NCBI GenBank assembly: GCA_045128635.1
Contig: JBGVRS010000172.1
Coordinates: forward strand, 1-22,957
DNA: 22,957 bases
Reading direction: 5' to 3'
DNA from: HGM12587 sp045128635
Lineage (GTDB): Bacteria > Bacillota > Clostridia > Lachnospirales > Lachnospiraceae
The translations under genes were made by a program, and so were the position numbers. Of the stretch, positions 7,394 through 13,878 are shown in pieces (positions within the stretch are counted from its first letter, which is position 1; the number at the start of each line of letters is the position of its first letter). A model generated the notes under the pieces. The model made no database searches. It was not told the DNA's origin and saw only the letters and a list, made by a program, of their open reading frames with translations.

Positions 7394-7454
7394 GCTTGCA
7401 GGGAGGGGATGTTCTGCAAGCAGGTTACTGAAAACAGAAGGGCAAAGACCCTTC
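7394..7454 (+). promoter_or_regulatory. Two intercistronic hairpins between rpsH and rplF
   Basis: GCTTGCAG (7394-7401) is the exact complement of CTGCAAGC (7414-7421), with a 12-nt loop that contains GGAGGGGATG. Fifteen bases later GAAGGG (7437-7442) pairs with CCCTTC (7449-7454) around CAAAGA. Neither has a T-run. The purine-rich loop of the first resembles a Shine-Dalgarno sequence but lies only 2 nt from an ATG, so productive initiation there is unlikely. The hairpins could be a processing or protein-binding element. Confidence 0.5.
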
Positions 7455-7482
7455 CGAGAATTTAAGTAAGGAGGAAAAAGGT

Positions 7483-8022
7483 ATGTCACGTATCGGAAGA
7501 CTGCCAGTAGCAATTCCAGCAGGTGTTACTGTTGAAGTTGCAGAAGGAAATAAAGTGACTGTAAAAGGTCCAAAAGGAACTCTCGTAAGAGATTTAGCTC
7601 CAGAAATGGAAATCAAAGTTGAAGAAGGTCAGGTAGTTGTTACAAGACCTAACGACTTAAAGAGAATGAAATCATTACACGGTTTAACAAGAACATTAAT
7701 CTCTAACATGGTTGTTGGTACAAGCGAAGGTTACGCTAAAGTTCTTGAAGTAAACGGTGTTGGTTACAAAGCAGCAAAAGCTGGAAAGAAATTAACATTA
7801 TCTCTTGGATACTCTCATCCAGTTGAAATGGTAGACCCAGAAGGTCTTGAAACAACTGTTGAAGGTAACAAGATTACTGTAAAAGGTATTGATAAAGAAA
7901 AAGTTGGCCAGTACGCAGCTGAAATCAGAGATAAGAGAAGACCTGAACCATACAAAGGTAAAGGTATTAAATATGCTGATGAAGTTATTAGACGTAAAGT
8001 TGGTAAGACTGGTAAGAAATAA
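7483..8022 (+). CDS. rplF: 50S ribosomal protein L6
   Basis: L6 lies near the GTPase-associated region of the large subunit and is built from two similar domains. The 179-residue product has the standard start MSRIGRLPVAIPAGV and the C-terminal signature RRPEPYKGKGIKYADEVI near 152-169. AAGGAGG precedes the start at about 7468-7474. It follows the 109-nt structured gap after rpsH. Confidence 0.98.
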   Translation: MSRIGRLPVAIPAGVTVEVAEGNKVTVKGPKGTLVRDLAPEMEIKVEEGQVVVTRPNDLKRMKSLHGLTRTLISNMVVGTSEGYAKVLEVNGVGYKAAKAGKKLTLSLGYSHPVEMVDPEGLETTVEGNKITVKGIDKEKVGQYAAEIRDKRRPEPYKGKGIKYADEVIRRKVGKTGKK

Positions 8023-8039
8023 GTAAGGAGTGTGTGAAG

Positions 8040-8408
8040 ATGGTTAGTAAGAAATCAAGAGCGGAAATCCGCGCAAAGAAACATAGAAGATTACGTAATC
8101 ATATCAGCGGTACTGCTGAAAGACCACGTTTAGCTGTGTTCAGAAGCAATAATCATATGTATGCACAGATTATCGACGATACAGTTGGAAATACACTTGT
8201 TGCAGCTTCCACTTTACAGAAAGATGTTAAAGCTGAATTAGAAAAAACAAACAATGTTGATGCAGCAGCATATTTAGGTACTGTTATTGCAAAGAAAGCA
8301 TTAGAAAAAGGTATTACAACAGTTGTCTTTGATAGAGGTGGCTTCATATATCAGGGTAAAATCAAAGCATTAGCAGATGCAGCCAGAGAAGCTGGATTAG
8401 AATTCTAA
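8040..8408 (+). CDS. rplR: 50S ribosomal protein L18
   Basis: L18 binds 5S rRNA and helps place it in the central protuberance. I choose ATG 8040 (122 residues, MVSKKSRAEIRAKKHRR) because AAGGAG (8025-8030) lies 9 nt before it; the in-frame GTG at 8034 is too close. Conserved segments are SGTAERPRLAVFRSNNHMYAQ cut at the usual place (about 24-44) and VVFDRGGFIYQGKIKALADAA towards the C-terminus. The protein is basic at its N-terminus, as usual. Confidence 0.97.
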   Translation: MVSKKSRAEIRAKKHRRLRNHISGTAERPRLAVFRSNNHMYAQIIDDTVGNTLVAASTLQKDVKAELEKTNNVDAAAYLGTVIAKKALEKGITTVVFDRGGFIYQGKIKALADAAREAGLEF

Positions 8409-8427
8409 GAAAGGGAGAAATGACACT

Positions 8428-8937
8428 ATGAGACATGATAGAATCGACGCAAGCCAGTTAGAATTAACTGAAAAAGTCGTTACAATTAAACGTGTAACTA
8501 AAGTTGTTAAAGGTGGTCGTAACTTCCGTTTCACAGCTTTAGTAGTTGTAGGTGACCGTAACGGACATGTAGGCGCAGGCCTTGGTAAAGCAGCTGAAAT
8601 TCCAGAAGCTATCCGTAAAGGTAAAGAAGATGCTATGAAAAACCTTGTAAACGTAGCATTAGATGAAAACAATAGTATTCCACATGATTTTGTTGGAAAA
8701 TTCGGTAGTGCATCCGTATTACTGAAGAAAGCACCAAAAGGTACTGGTGTTATCGCTGGTGGTCCAGCGCGTGCTGTTATTGATTTAGCAGGTATCAAAA
8801 ACATCTATACAAAATCTTTAGGATCAAACAATAAACAGAACGTAGTTCTTGCTACAATCGACGGCTTAAAGAACATCAAGAGCCCAGAAGAAGTAGCTAA
8901 GAAACGTGGTAAAGCTGTAGCAGAAGTACTGGCTTAA
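8428..8937 (+). CDS. rpsE: 30S ribosomal protein S5
   Basis: S5 lies at the mRNA entry channel and affects decoding fidelity. The 169-residue product has the N-terminal double-stranded-RNA-binding-like domain (KVVKGGRNFRFTALVVVGD, near 30-48) and a C-terminal domain containing GTGVIAGGPARAV and SLGSNNKQNVV. The ATG at 8428 follows AAGGGAG (8410-8416); an out-of-frame ATG at 8420 is ignored. The stop overlaps the ribosome binding site of rpmD. Confidence 0.97.
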   Translation: MRHDRIDASQLELTEKVVTIKRVTKVVKGGRNFRFTALVVVGDRNGHVGAGLGKAAEIPEAIRKGKEDAMKNLVNVALDENNSIPHDFVGKFGSASVLLKKAPKGTGVIAGGPARAVIDLAGIKNIYTKSLGSNNKQNVVLATIDGLKNIKSPEEVAKKRGKAVAEVLA

Positions 8938-8951
8938 GGAGGAGAATGAAA

Positions 8952-9131
8952 ATGGCAGAATTAAAAATTACATTAGTAAAATCCCCAATCGGCGCTGTAC
9001 CAAAGCACAAAGCGACTGTTGAAGCTTTAGGTTTAAAGAAACTTCACCAGACAGTTGTAAAACCAGATAACGAAGCTGTAAGAGGCATGATCTGGCACGT
9101 TAAACATTTAGTAAAAGTAGAAGAAGTTTAA
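8952..9131 (+). CDS. rpmD: 50S ribosomal protein L30
   Basis: L30 is a small large-subunit protein absent from some bacterial lineages. I select ATG 8952 (59 residues, MAELKITLVKSPIG) because AAGGAGG (8936-8942) lies 9 nt upstream; the ATG at 8946 leaves only 3 nt. The typical pattern HKATVEALGLKKLHQTVV is present. It sits between rpsE and rplO, its normal place. Confidence 0.96.
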   Translation: MAELKITLVKSPIGAVPKHKATVEALGLKKLHQTVVKPDNEAVRGMIWHVKHLVKVEEV

Positions 9132-9143
9132 GGAGGTGCCACA

Positions 9144-9584
9144 ATGAACTTATCAAATTTACATTACGCTGAAGGCTCTAGACTGAGCGATAACTTCAGA
9201 AGAGGTCGTGGACACGGTTCAGGAAATGGTAAGACAGCTGGTAAGGGTCATAAAGGTCAGAAAGCTCGTTCTGGAGCACCAAGACCAGGCTTTGAAGGTG
9301 GTCAGATGCCATTATACAGAAGACTTCCAAAGAGAGGTTTCACAAACAGAAACTCTAAAGAAATCGTTGCTATTAACTTAAGCGCACTGGAAGTATTCGA
9401 AAACGAAGCAGTAGTATCCGTTGAAACATTAATCGAAGCTGGTATCGTTAAGAACCCAAGAGATGGTGTTAAAATCTTAGGAAACGGAACACTTACAAAG
9501 AAACTCACAGTTCAGGCTAACGCATTTAGTGCAAGCGCTGTAGAAAAAATCGAAGCACTGGGTGGAAAAGCCGAGGTGATCTAA
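9144..9584 (+). CDS. rplO: 50S ribosomal protein L15
   Basis: L15 is a late-assembly protein that reaches deep into 23S rRNA through a Gly- and Arg-rich N-terminal tail. The 146-residue product shows that tail, with RRGRGHGSGNGKTAGKGHKG and SGAPRPGFEGGQMPLYRRLP. AAGGAGG precedes the start. The TAA stop overlaps the secY ATG by one base, so translation of SecY is probably coupled to L15. Confidence 0.98.
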   Translation: MNLSNLHYAEGSRLSDNFRRGRGHGSGNGKTAGKGHKGQKARSGAPRPGFEGGQMPLYRRLPKRGFTNRNSKEIVAINLSALEVFENEAVVSVETLIEAGIVKNPRDGVKILGNGTLTKKLTVQANAFSASAVEKIEALGGKAEVI

Positions 9585-10900
9585 TGTTTAAAACATTAAT
9601 TAATGCATTTAAGATTGAGGATCTTAGAAAGAAACTTATCTACACATTTCTGATGCTCATTGTTATCAGAATAGGTTCCCAGCTCCCGGTTCCGGGAGTT
9701 AACAGGGACTATTTTGCAGCATGGTTCGCAGCTCAGAATAATGGAGCGTTTAACTTCTTTGACGCATTTACTGGTGGTTCTTTCTCCAGCATGTCTTTAT
9801 TTGCACTGGGTGTTAACCCATACATTACATCATCCATCATTGTTCAGCTTTTAACTATTGCAATTCCTGCTTTAGAAGAAATGCAGAAAGATGGAGAAGA
9901 CGGTAAGAAAAAACTCCAGAAAATTACACGTTACTTAACAATTGTACTTGCTCTCATCGAAGCAGTAGCTATGACAATTGGATTTGGTAACAAAGGATTA
10001 TTACAGGAAGCAAACTTCATCAACGGTTTAGGCGTTGTTGCAGCATTAGTTGCAGGAAGCTGCTTCGTAATGTGGATCGGTGAAAGAATTACAGAAAAAG
10101 GTATTGGTAATGGTATCTCTATCGTACTCTTAATTAACATCGTATCCCGTATGCCGGATGATTTCGCAACATTATACCAGCAGTTCATGAAAGGTCAGCC
10201 TGTTGTGAACGCTGTAATTGCAGCAATTATTATCATCGCGGTAGTACTTTTAACAATCGTTCTTGTAATCTTCTTACAGGATGGTGTTAGAAAAATTCCA
10301 GTACAGTATGCAAAGAAAATGCAGGGACGTAAAATGGTTGGTGGTCAGTCCACACATATTCCATTAAAAGTTAACACTGCAGGTGTTATTCCGGTTATCT
10401 TTGCTTCCTCATTAATGAGCTTCCCGGGTATCATTATGATGCTTATCGGAAAATCTAATATTGAGGGTGTTGGAGGACATATTCTGAACGCATTATCTCA
10501 GCAGAACTGGTGCAGTTTAGAACAGCCTTGGTATTCAGTAGGTTTATTAATTTATATCTTATTGGTTGTATTCTTTGCATATTTCTACACAAGCATTACA
10601 TTCAATCCGCTTGAAATTGCAAACAATATGAAACGCCAGGGTGGATTTGTTCCAGGTATCAGACCAGGAAAACCTACATCTGATTTCCTTGCAAAGATTT
10701 TAAATTATATTATCTTTATCGGAGCAATCGGATTAATTATTGTAGCGGTTATTCCAATCTTCTTTAACGGAGTATTTGGTGCTAGCGTTTCCTTCGGTGG
10801 AACATCGTTAATCATCGTTGTTGGTGTTGTTCTTGAAACAATCAAACAGGTTGAAGCCCAGTTAGTAAACCGTCACTACAAAGGATTCTTAAACGATTAA
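9584..10900 (+). CDS. secY: Preprotein translocase subunit SecY
   Basis: SecY is the channel of the Sec translocon, exporting proteins with SecA and inserting membrane proteins with the ribosome. The 438-residue product is a normal ten-helix SecY. Visible landmarks are LPVPGV (34-39), GVNPYITSSIIVQLL (76-90), the basic cytosolic loop VRKIPVQYAKK, RPGKPT in the C5 loop, and the C-terminal NRHYKGFL. The start overlaps rplO by one base (TAATG). It is the last gene before a large hairpin, which probably marks an mRNA segment boundary. Confidence 0.98.
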   Translation: MFKTLINAFKIEDLRKKLIYTFLMLIVIRIGSQLPVPGVNRDYFAAWFAAQNNGAFNFFDAFTGGSFSSMSLFALGVNPYITSSIIVQLLTIAIPALEEMQKDGEDGKKKLQKITRYLTIVLALIEAVAMTIGFGNKGLLQEANFINGLGVVAALVAGSCFVMWIGERITEKGIGNGISIVLLINIVSRMPDDFATLYQQFMKGQPVVNAVIAAIIIIAVVLLTIVLVIFLQDGVRKIPVQYAKKMQGRKMVGGQSTHIPLKVNTAGVIPVIFASSLMSFPGIIMMLIGKSNIEGVGGHILNALSQQNWCSLEQPWYSVGLLIYILLVVFFAYFYTSITFNPLEIANNMKRQGGFVPGIRPGKPTSDFLAKILNYIIFIGAIGLIIVAVIPIFFNGVFGASVSFGGTSLIIVVGVVLETIKQVEAQLVNRHYKGFLND

Positions 10901-10906
10901 TCGTTT
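10891..10906 (+). repeat. Perfect 16-bp palindrome across the secY stop
   Basis: AAACGATTAATCGTTT reads the same on both strands and includes the TAA stop. As RNA it would give AAACGA/TCGTTT with a TTAA loop followed by ATTTTGATATTT, only a weak terminator-like arrangement. Confidence 0.4.
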
Positions 10907-10920
10907 ATTTTGATATTTAT

Positions 10921-10959
10921 AGCCTGCGTCGGGTGTTGACACAACATCCGACACAGGCT
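10921..10959 (+). promoter_or_regulatory. Large hairpin between secY and adk
   Basis: The arm 10921-10938 pairs with 10942-10959 over 18 positions, with one C-A mismatch and one G-U pair, around a three-base loop ACA. The bases after it are TAAAATG, not a T-run, so it does not look like an intrinsic terminator. It may protect or process the 3' end of the spc message. As DNA it forms a wide dyad centred on the -35 element of the next promoter, so an operator role is also possible. Confidence 0.6.
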
Positions 10960-10965
10960 TAAAAT
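10936..10965 (+). promoter_or_regulatory. Candidate promoter of adk-map-infA
   Basis: A perfect TTGACA (10936-10941) and TAAAAT (10960-10965, five of six matches) are separated by 18 bp. Transcription would begin near 10972 and give an mRNA leader of about 45 nt before adk. The -35 occupies the loop and the spacer occupies the 3' arm of the large hairpin. Confidence 0.5.
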
Positions 10966-11018
10966 GTATATAAGTAACTTTTAGTTCGGGTATGTTATTT
11001 ATAAAAGGAGAGTAAAGC

Positions 11019-11663
11019 ATGAAAATTATTATGTTAGGTGCACCAGGTGCAGGCAAAGGTACTCAGGCAAAGAAAATCGCTGACAAATATCAGGTTCCAC
11101 ACATTTCTACAGGCGATATTTTCAGAGCAAACATCAAAAACGGAACAGAACTTGGTATGAAAGCTAAAACATACATGGATCAGGGACTCCTTGTTCCAGA
11201 TGAATTAGTTGTTGACCTTGTAGTAGACAGACTTGGCCAGGAAGACTGTGCAAACGGCTGTGTATTAGACGGTTTCCCAAGAACAATTCCACAGGCAGAA
11301 AGCCTTGATGCAGCTTTAGCAGCAAAAGGTGAAGCAATTGATTACGCAATTGATGTAGACGTTCCAGACGAAAACATCATCAACAGAATGTCAGGAAGAC
11401 GTGCATGTGTAGCATGTGGTGCAACATATCATATCGTACACATTCCAACAAAGGTAGAAGGCGTTTGTGATCGTTGCGGCGAAAGCTTAATCTTAAGAGA
11501 TGATGATAAACCTGAAACAGTTAAGAAACGTCTTGATGTATATCATGCACAGACACAGCCTTTAATTGATTACTACACATCTAAAAATGTATTAAAGAGC
11601 GTTGATGGAACACAGGATATGGAAGCTGTATTCCAGGCAATCGTGGACATTTTAGGAGCTTAA
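11019..11663 (+). CDS. adk: Adenylate kinase, zinc-type
   Basis: The cytosolic enzyme interconverts ATP + AMP and 2 ADP. The 214-residue product has the P-loop GAPGAGKGT at 7-15, the AMP-binding DGFPRT at 84-89 and a LID domain with four cysteines at 130, 133, 150 and 153, the zinc-stabilised version usual in Gram-positive bacteria. The start at 11019 follows AAAGGAGAG. It lies in its usual place after secY, probably from its own promoter; its 3' end carries the ribosome binding site for map. Confidence 0.98.
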   Translation: MKIIMLGAPGAGKGTQAKKIADKYQVPHISTGDIFRANIKNGTELGMKAKTYMDQGLLVPDELVVDLVVDRLGQEDCANGCVLDGFPRTIPQAESLDAALAAKGEAIDYAIDVDVPDENIINRMSGRRACVACGATYHIVHIPTKVEGVCDRCGESLILRDDDKPETVKKRLDVYHAQTQPLIDYYTSKNVLKSVDGTQDMEAVFQAIVDILGA

Positions 11664-11667
11664 TATT

Positions 11668-12423
11668 ATGTCTGTGACAATTAAATCTGCTCGGGAAATC
11701 GAGCTGATGAGAGAGGCCGGAAGATTATTGGCAGAAGTTCATGATGAACTTGCAGCCTTTATTAAGCCGGGAATCTCAACAAAGGACATTGATAAATTAG
11801 GCGAAAAATTAATCCGCGACAGAGGCTGTATTCCGAATTTCTTAAACTATAATGGATATCCTGCATCTATTTGTGTATCTGTGAATGATGAAGTTGTTCA
11901 CGGAATCCCAAATAAGCATCGCATTTTGCAGGATGGAGATATCGTCAGTCTGGATGCTGGGCTGATTTATAAAGGCTACCACTCTGATGCAGCAAGAACT
12001 CATGCGGTTGGCACAATCAGCAAGGAAGCGCAGCAGTTAATCGATGTAACTCGTCAAAGCTTCTTTGAAGGTATCAAATATGCCAAAGCAGGGAATCGTT
12101 TACATGACATTTCTAATGCCATTGCTGCATATGCAGAAAGCTTTGGCTATGGAGTAGTAAGAGACCTTGTAGGCCACGGAATCGGAACAGCACTTCATGA
12201 AGATCCGCAGATTCCAAATTTTAAGCAGCTTCGCAGAGGTATGAAATTAATGCCGGGCATGACATTGGCAATCGAACCGATGATCAATGCCGGAACATGG
12301 GAAGTATGCTGGCTGGATGATGACTGGACAGTGGTTAGTGAAGATGGTTCTTTATCTGCACACTATGAAAATACAGTGCTCATTACAGACGGTGAGCCGG
12401 AAATTCTGACTCTTAAGAAGTAA
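11668..12423 (+). CDS. map: Methionine aminopeptidase, type I
   Basis: Map removes the initiator methionine from nascent proteins after deformylation. The 251-residue product has the five metal ligands Asp96 (SLDAGL), Asp107 (HSDAAR), His170 (VGHGIGTALHEDP), Glu203 (AIEPM) and Glu234 (HYENTV), plus His78. It starts 4 nt after adk, with AGGAG inside the adk end. Codon use is less biased than in the ribosomal genes (CCG, TTG, GGG and CGG occur), which suggests lower expression. Confidence 0.98.
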   Translation: MSVTIKSAREIELMREAGRLLAEVHDELAAFIKPGISTKDIDKLGEKLIRDRGCIPNFLNYNGYPASICVSVNDEVVHGIPNKHRILQDGDIVSLDAGLIYKGYHSDAARTHAVGTISKEAQQLIDVTRQSFFEGIKYAKAGNRLHDISNAIAAYAESFGYGVVRDLVGHGIGTALHEDPQIPNFKQLRRGMKLMPGMTLAIEPMINAGTWEVCWLDDDWTVVSEDGSLSAHYENTVLITDGEPEILTLKK

Positions 12424-12437
12424 TTTTGGAGGAAATT

Positions 12438-12701
12438 ATGGAGTTAAGAAAAGGAATGCTGGCAATTTCGAAAGCCGGTCATGATAAAGAATGTTGGTAT
12501 GTTGTATTAAATATAGAAGGGAATAAGGCGTATCTCGTAAACGGTGAAAATCGAAGCATAGACCGTCCGAAAGAGAAAAAGCTAAAACACCTTCAGCCGG
12601 TGAATAAAGTTCCTGAAATTTTACAGGAAAAGCTTGCACAGGGGAAACAGTGGACCAACGAAGAAATAAAGAGAGCATTAAAGCTTGCCAAACAGGATTG
12701 A
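12438..12701 (+). CDS. KOW-domain RNA-binding protein (L14e-like)
   Basis: This 87-residue protein has no standard gene symbol. Residues 1-50 look like a KOW/SH3-like beta barrel related to eukaryotic and archaeal L14e/L27e: RKGMLAISKAGHDKECWYVV, then NRSIDRPKEKKLKHLQPV. The C-terminal third is basic and helical. Genes like it commonly sit between map and infA in Clostridia. I start at ATG 12438; the upstream in-frame TTG at 12426 overlaps the GGAGGA binding site. Its position suggests a ribosome- or rRNA-related role, but that is unproven. Confidence 0.85.
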   Translation: MELRKGMLAISKAGHDKECWYVVLNIEGNKAYLVNGENRSIDRPKEKKLKHLQPVNKVPEILQEKLAQGKQWTNEEIKRALKLAKQD

Positions 12702-12721
12702 TTTTAGGAGGATTTATAAAA

Positions 12722-12940
12722 GTGTCAAAAGCAGACGTTATTGAAATTGAAGGAACAGTTGTTGAAAAATTACCAAATGCGAACTTCAAGGTAGAACTTG
12801 AAAATGGACATATCGTATTAGCGCACATCAGCGGAAAGCTTCGTATGAACTTTATCCGTATTTTACCGGGAGATAAGGTTACATTAGAACTTTCTCCATA
12901 CGATTTATCCAAAGGTCGTATCATTTGGAGAGATAAATAG
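12722..12940 (+). CDS. infA: Translation initiation factor IF-1
   Basis: IF-1 is an OB-fold protein that blocks the 30S A site during initiation. The start is GTG 12722, 10 nt after AGGAGG (12706-12711), giving a 72-residue product of standard length beginning MSKADVIEIEGTVVEKLPN. The signature LENGHIVLAHISGKLRMNFIR is present. An in-frame extension to 12650 runs back into the KOW gene and is not conserved. The transcript probably ends at the hairpin at 13023-13061. Confidence 0.98.
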   Translation: MSKADVIEIEGTVVEKLPNANFKVELENGHIVLAHISGKLRMNFIRILPGDKVTLELSPYDLSKGRIIWRDK

Positions 12941-12941
12941 A

Positions 12942-13009
12942 TTTTTCCATTGTATTTGTACAAATTGTTGGCGAATTAGTTGGAAAAAACTTCATTTTTG
13001 TAACAAAAA
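12942..13009. repeat. Cluster of palindromes upstream of the alpha promoter
   Basis: Three symmetrical elements lie within 70 bp: TTTTTCCA (12942-12949) against TGGAAAAA (12981-12988); the perfect 12-bp palindrome ATTTGTACAAAT (12954-12965) nested inside it; and TTTTTGT-A-ACAAAAA (12995-13009) just before the -35. They could be operators, mRNA 3' hairpins of infA, or (the last, A-rich one) an UP-like element. AT-rich sequence makes some symmetry expected by chance. Confidence 0.4.
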
Positions 13010-13013
13010 ATAC

Positions 13014-13042
13014 TTGCAAATGAATCATGCGTATGGTACTAT
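13014..13042 (+). promoter_or_regulatory. Candidate promoter of the alpha (rpmJ-rplQ) block
   Basis: TTGCAA (13014-13019) and TACTAT (13037-13042) are 17 bp apart, and TGG immediately precedes the latter, forming an extended -10. Transcription would begin near 13049. An A-rich tract lies directly upstream of the -35. The -10 sits in the 5' arm and loop of the terminator inverted repeat. Confidence 0.55.
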
Positions 13043-13061
13043 ACTATACGCATGATTTTTT
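13023..13061 (+). terminator. Intrinsic terminator after infA
   Basis: The arm 13023-13038 pairs with 13042-13057 over 16 positions with one G-U pair and a three-base CTA loop. Six T (13056-13061) follow. This has the form of a Rho-independent terminator for the adk-map-infA transcript, but it overlaps the promoter of the downstream block. Confidence 0.7.
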
Positions 13062-13159
13062 AATATTCGTGTACTGCGCTTAGAGTGCGCCAAAACGCGG
13101 GGCAAAAGCGTAGGCGGGTAACATGTAAAAGCATAGTCAAAGGGAAGGAGGATTTATCC

Positions 13160-13273
13160 ATGAAGGTTAGATCATCAGTAAAACCTATTTGCGAAAAATG
13201 CAAAATCATCAAAAGAAAAGGAAGTATCAGAGTTATCTGTGAAAATCCTAAACATAAACAGAGACAGGGTTAA
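13160..13273 (+). CDS. rpmJ: 50S ribosomal protein L36
   Basis: L36 is the smallest large-subunit protein and folds round a zinc ion. The 37-residue product MKVRSSVKPICEKCKIIKRK and onward has the ligands Cys11, Cys14, Cys27 and His32, so it is the zinc-binding form. AAGGAGG at about 13145-13151 fixes the ATG at 13160; an upstream in-frame extension is not L36-like. It opens the alpha block, about 110 nt after the presumed transcription start. Confidence 0.97.
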   Translation: MKVRSSVKPICEKCKIIKRKGSIRVICENPKHKQRQG

Positions 13274-13288
13274 TCCCCAGTTGGAAAC

Positions 13289-13413
13289 GCAATGTTTAGT
13301 ACATTTCGTTTGAGATGATATTGCTTAAAACCCGGAAGAGATGGATCGCCAGCGCGGTCAGTACGGGAAAGAGTGGGCAGGTACCCACTTGGGCGGAACT
13401 CGCAAATACCGCC
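13289..13413 (+). promoter_or_regulatory. Structured RNA between rpmJ and rpsM
   Basis: The 181-nt gap contains several helices: GCAAT/ATTGC (13289-13293/13320-13324); CCCG/CGGG (13331-13334/13364-13367) enclosing GATCGC/GCGGTC (13345-13350/13355-13360, one G-U); AGTGGG/CCCACT (13372-13377/13384-13389); and GGCGG/CCGCC (13392-13396/13409-13413). In gammaproteobacteria the leader just before rpsM is where S4 represses the alpha operon. The position suits a similar role here, but the fold does not obviously match that pseudoknot. Confidence 0.4.
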
Positions 13414-13454
13414 TCATTTAGGAAAATACGAAGAAGAAAATGGAGGAATAATCA

Positions 13455-13823
13455 ATGGCTCGTATTTCTGGTGTAGACTTACCAAGAGAAAAACGTGTAG
13501 AAATCGGTTTAACTTACATCTACGGTATCGGTAGAACAAGCTCAAACAAGATTCTTGCACAGGCAGGTGTTAATCCTGACACTCGTGTCAGAGACTTAAC
13601 AGACGATGAAGTAAAGGCAATCGCTGCAGTTATCGATGAAACAATGCTCGTAGAAGGTGATTTAAGACGTGAAACAGCATTAAACATCAAGAGACTTCAG
13701 GAAATCGGATGCTACAGAGGTATCCGTCACCGTAAAGGACTTCCAGTTCGTGGTCAGAAAACAAAGACTAACGCAAGAACTAGAAAAGGTCCTAAGAGAA
13801 CAGTAGCAAACAAGAAAAAATAA
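13455..13823 (+). CDS. rpsM: 30S ribosomal protein S13
   Basis: S13 lies at the top of the 30S head and contacts P-site tRNA and large-subunit bridges. The 122-residue product begins MARISGVDLPREKRVEIGLTY cut at its usual place, has the helix-two-turn-helix region YGIGRTSSNKIL and the basic tail with RGQKTKTNARTRKGPKR. The start at 13455 follows GGAGG at about 13442-13446. The preceding 181-nt structured gap is the main oddity. Confidence 0.98.
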   Translation: MARISGVDLPREKRVEIGLTYIYGIGRTSSNKILAQAGVNPDTRVRDLTDDEVKAIAAVIDETMLVEGDLRRETALNIKRLQEIGCYRGIRHRKGLPVRGQKTKTNARTRKGPKRTVANKKK

Positions 13824-13825
13824 GA

Positions 13826-13854
13826 CTTAACAACACAGGGTGTTGTTTATTAAG
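13826..13854 (+). promoter_or_regulatory. Hairpin between rpsM and rpsK
   Basis: AACAACAC (13829-13836) is the exact complement of GTGTTGTT (13840-13847) around an AGG loop; CTTAA/TTAAG (13826-13830/13850-13854) could extend or rearrange the stem. No T-run follows. The downstream rpsK ribosome binding site is weak, so the hairpin may influence its translation. Confidence 0.45.
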
Positions 13855-13878
13855 AAAGAAAGTAGGTTAGTTTAGAAA

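Noticed and set aside
7409..7465. An 18-codon open frame between rpsH and rplF
   Set aside because: GGAGG is 2 nt from the ATG and both sit inside a stable hairpin; composition is unremarkable.
12295..12370. Possible insertion near the C-terminus of Map (WLDDDWTVV)
   Set aside because: E. coli Map has an equivalent stretch at the same place, so the region is ordinary.
12650..12721. Longer N-terminus for IF-1
   Set aside because: The extension overlaps the KOW gene; GTG 12722 has the only good binding site and gives the exact family length.
13085..13159. Longer N-terminus for L36
   Set aside because: The extra 25 residues are not L36-like, and the ATG at 13160 follows AAGGAGG.
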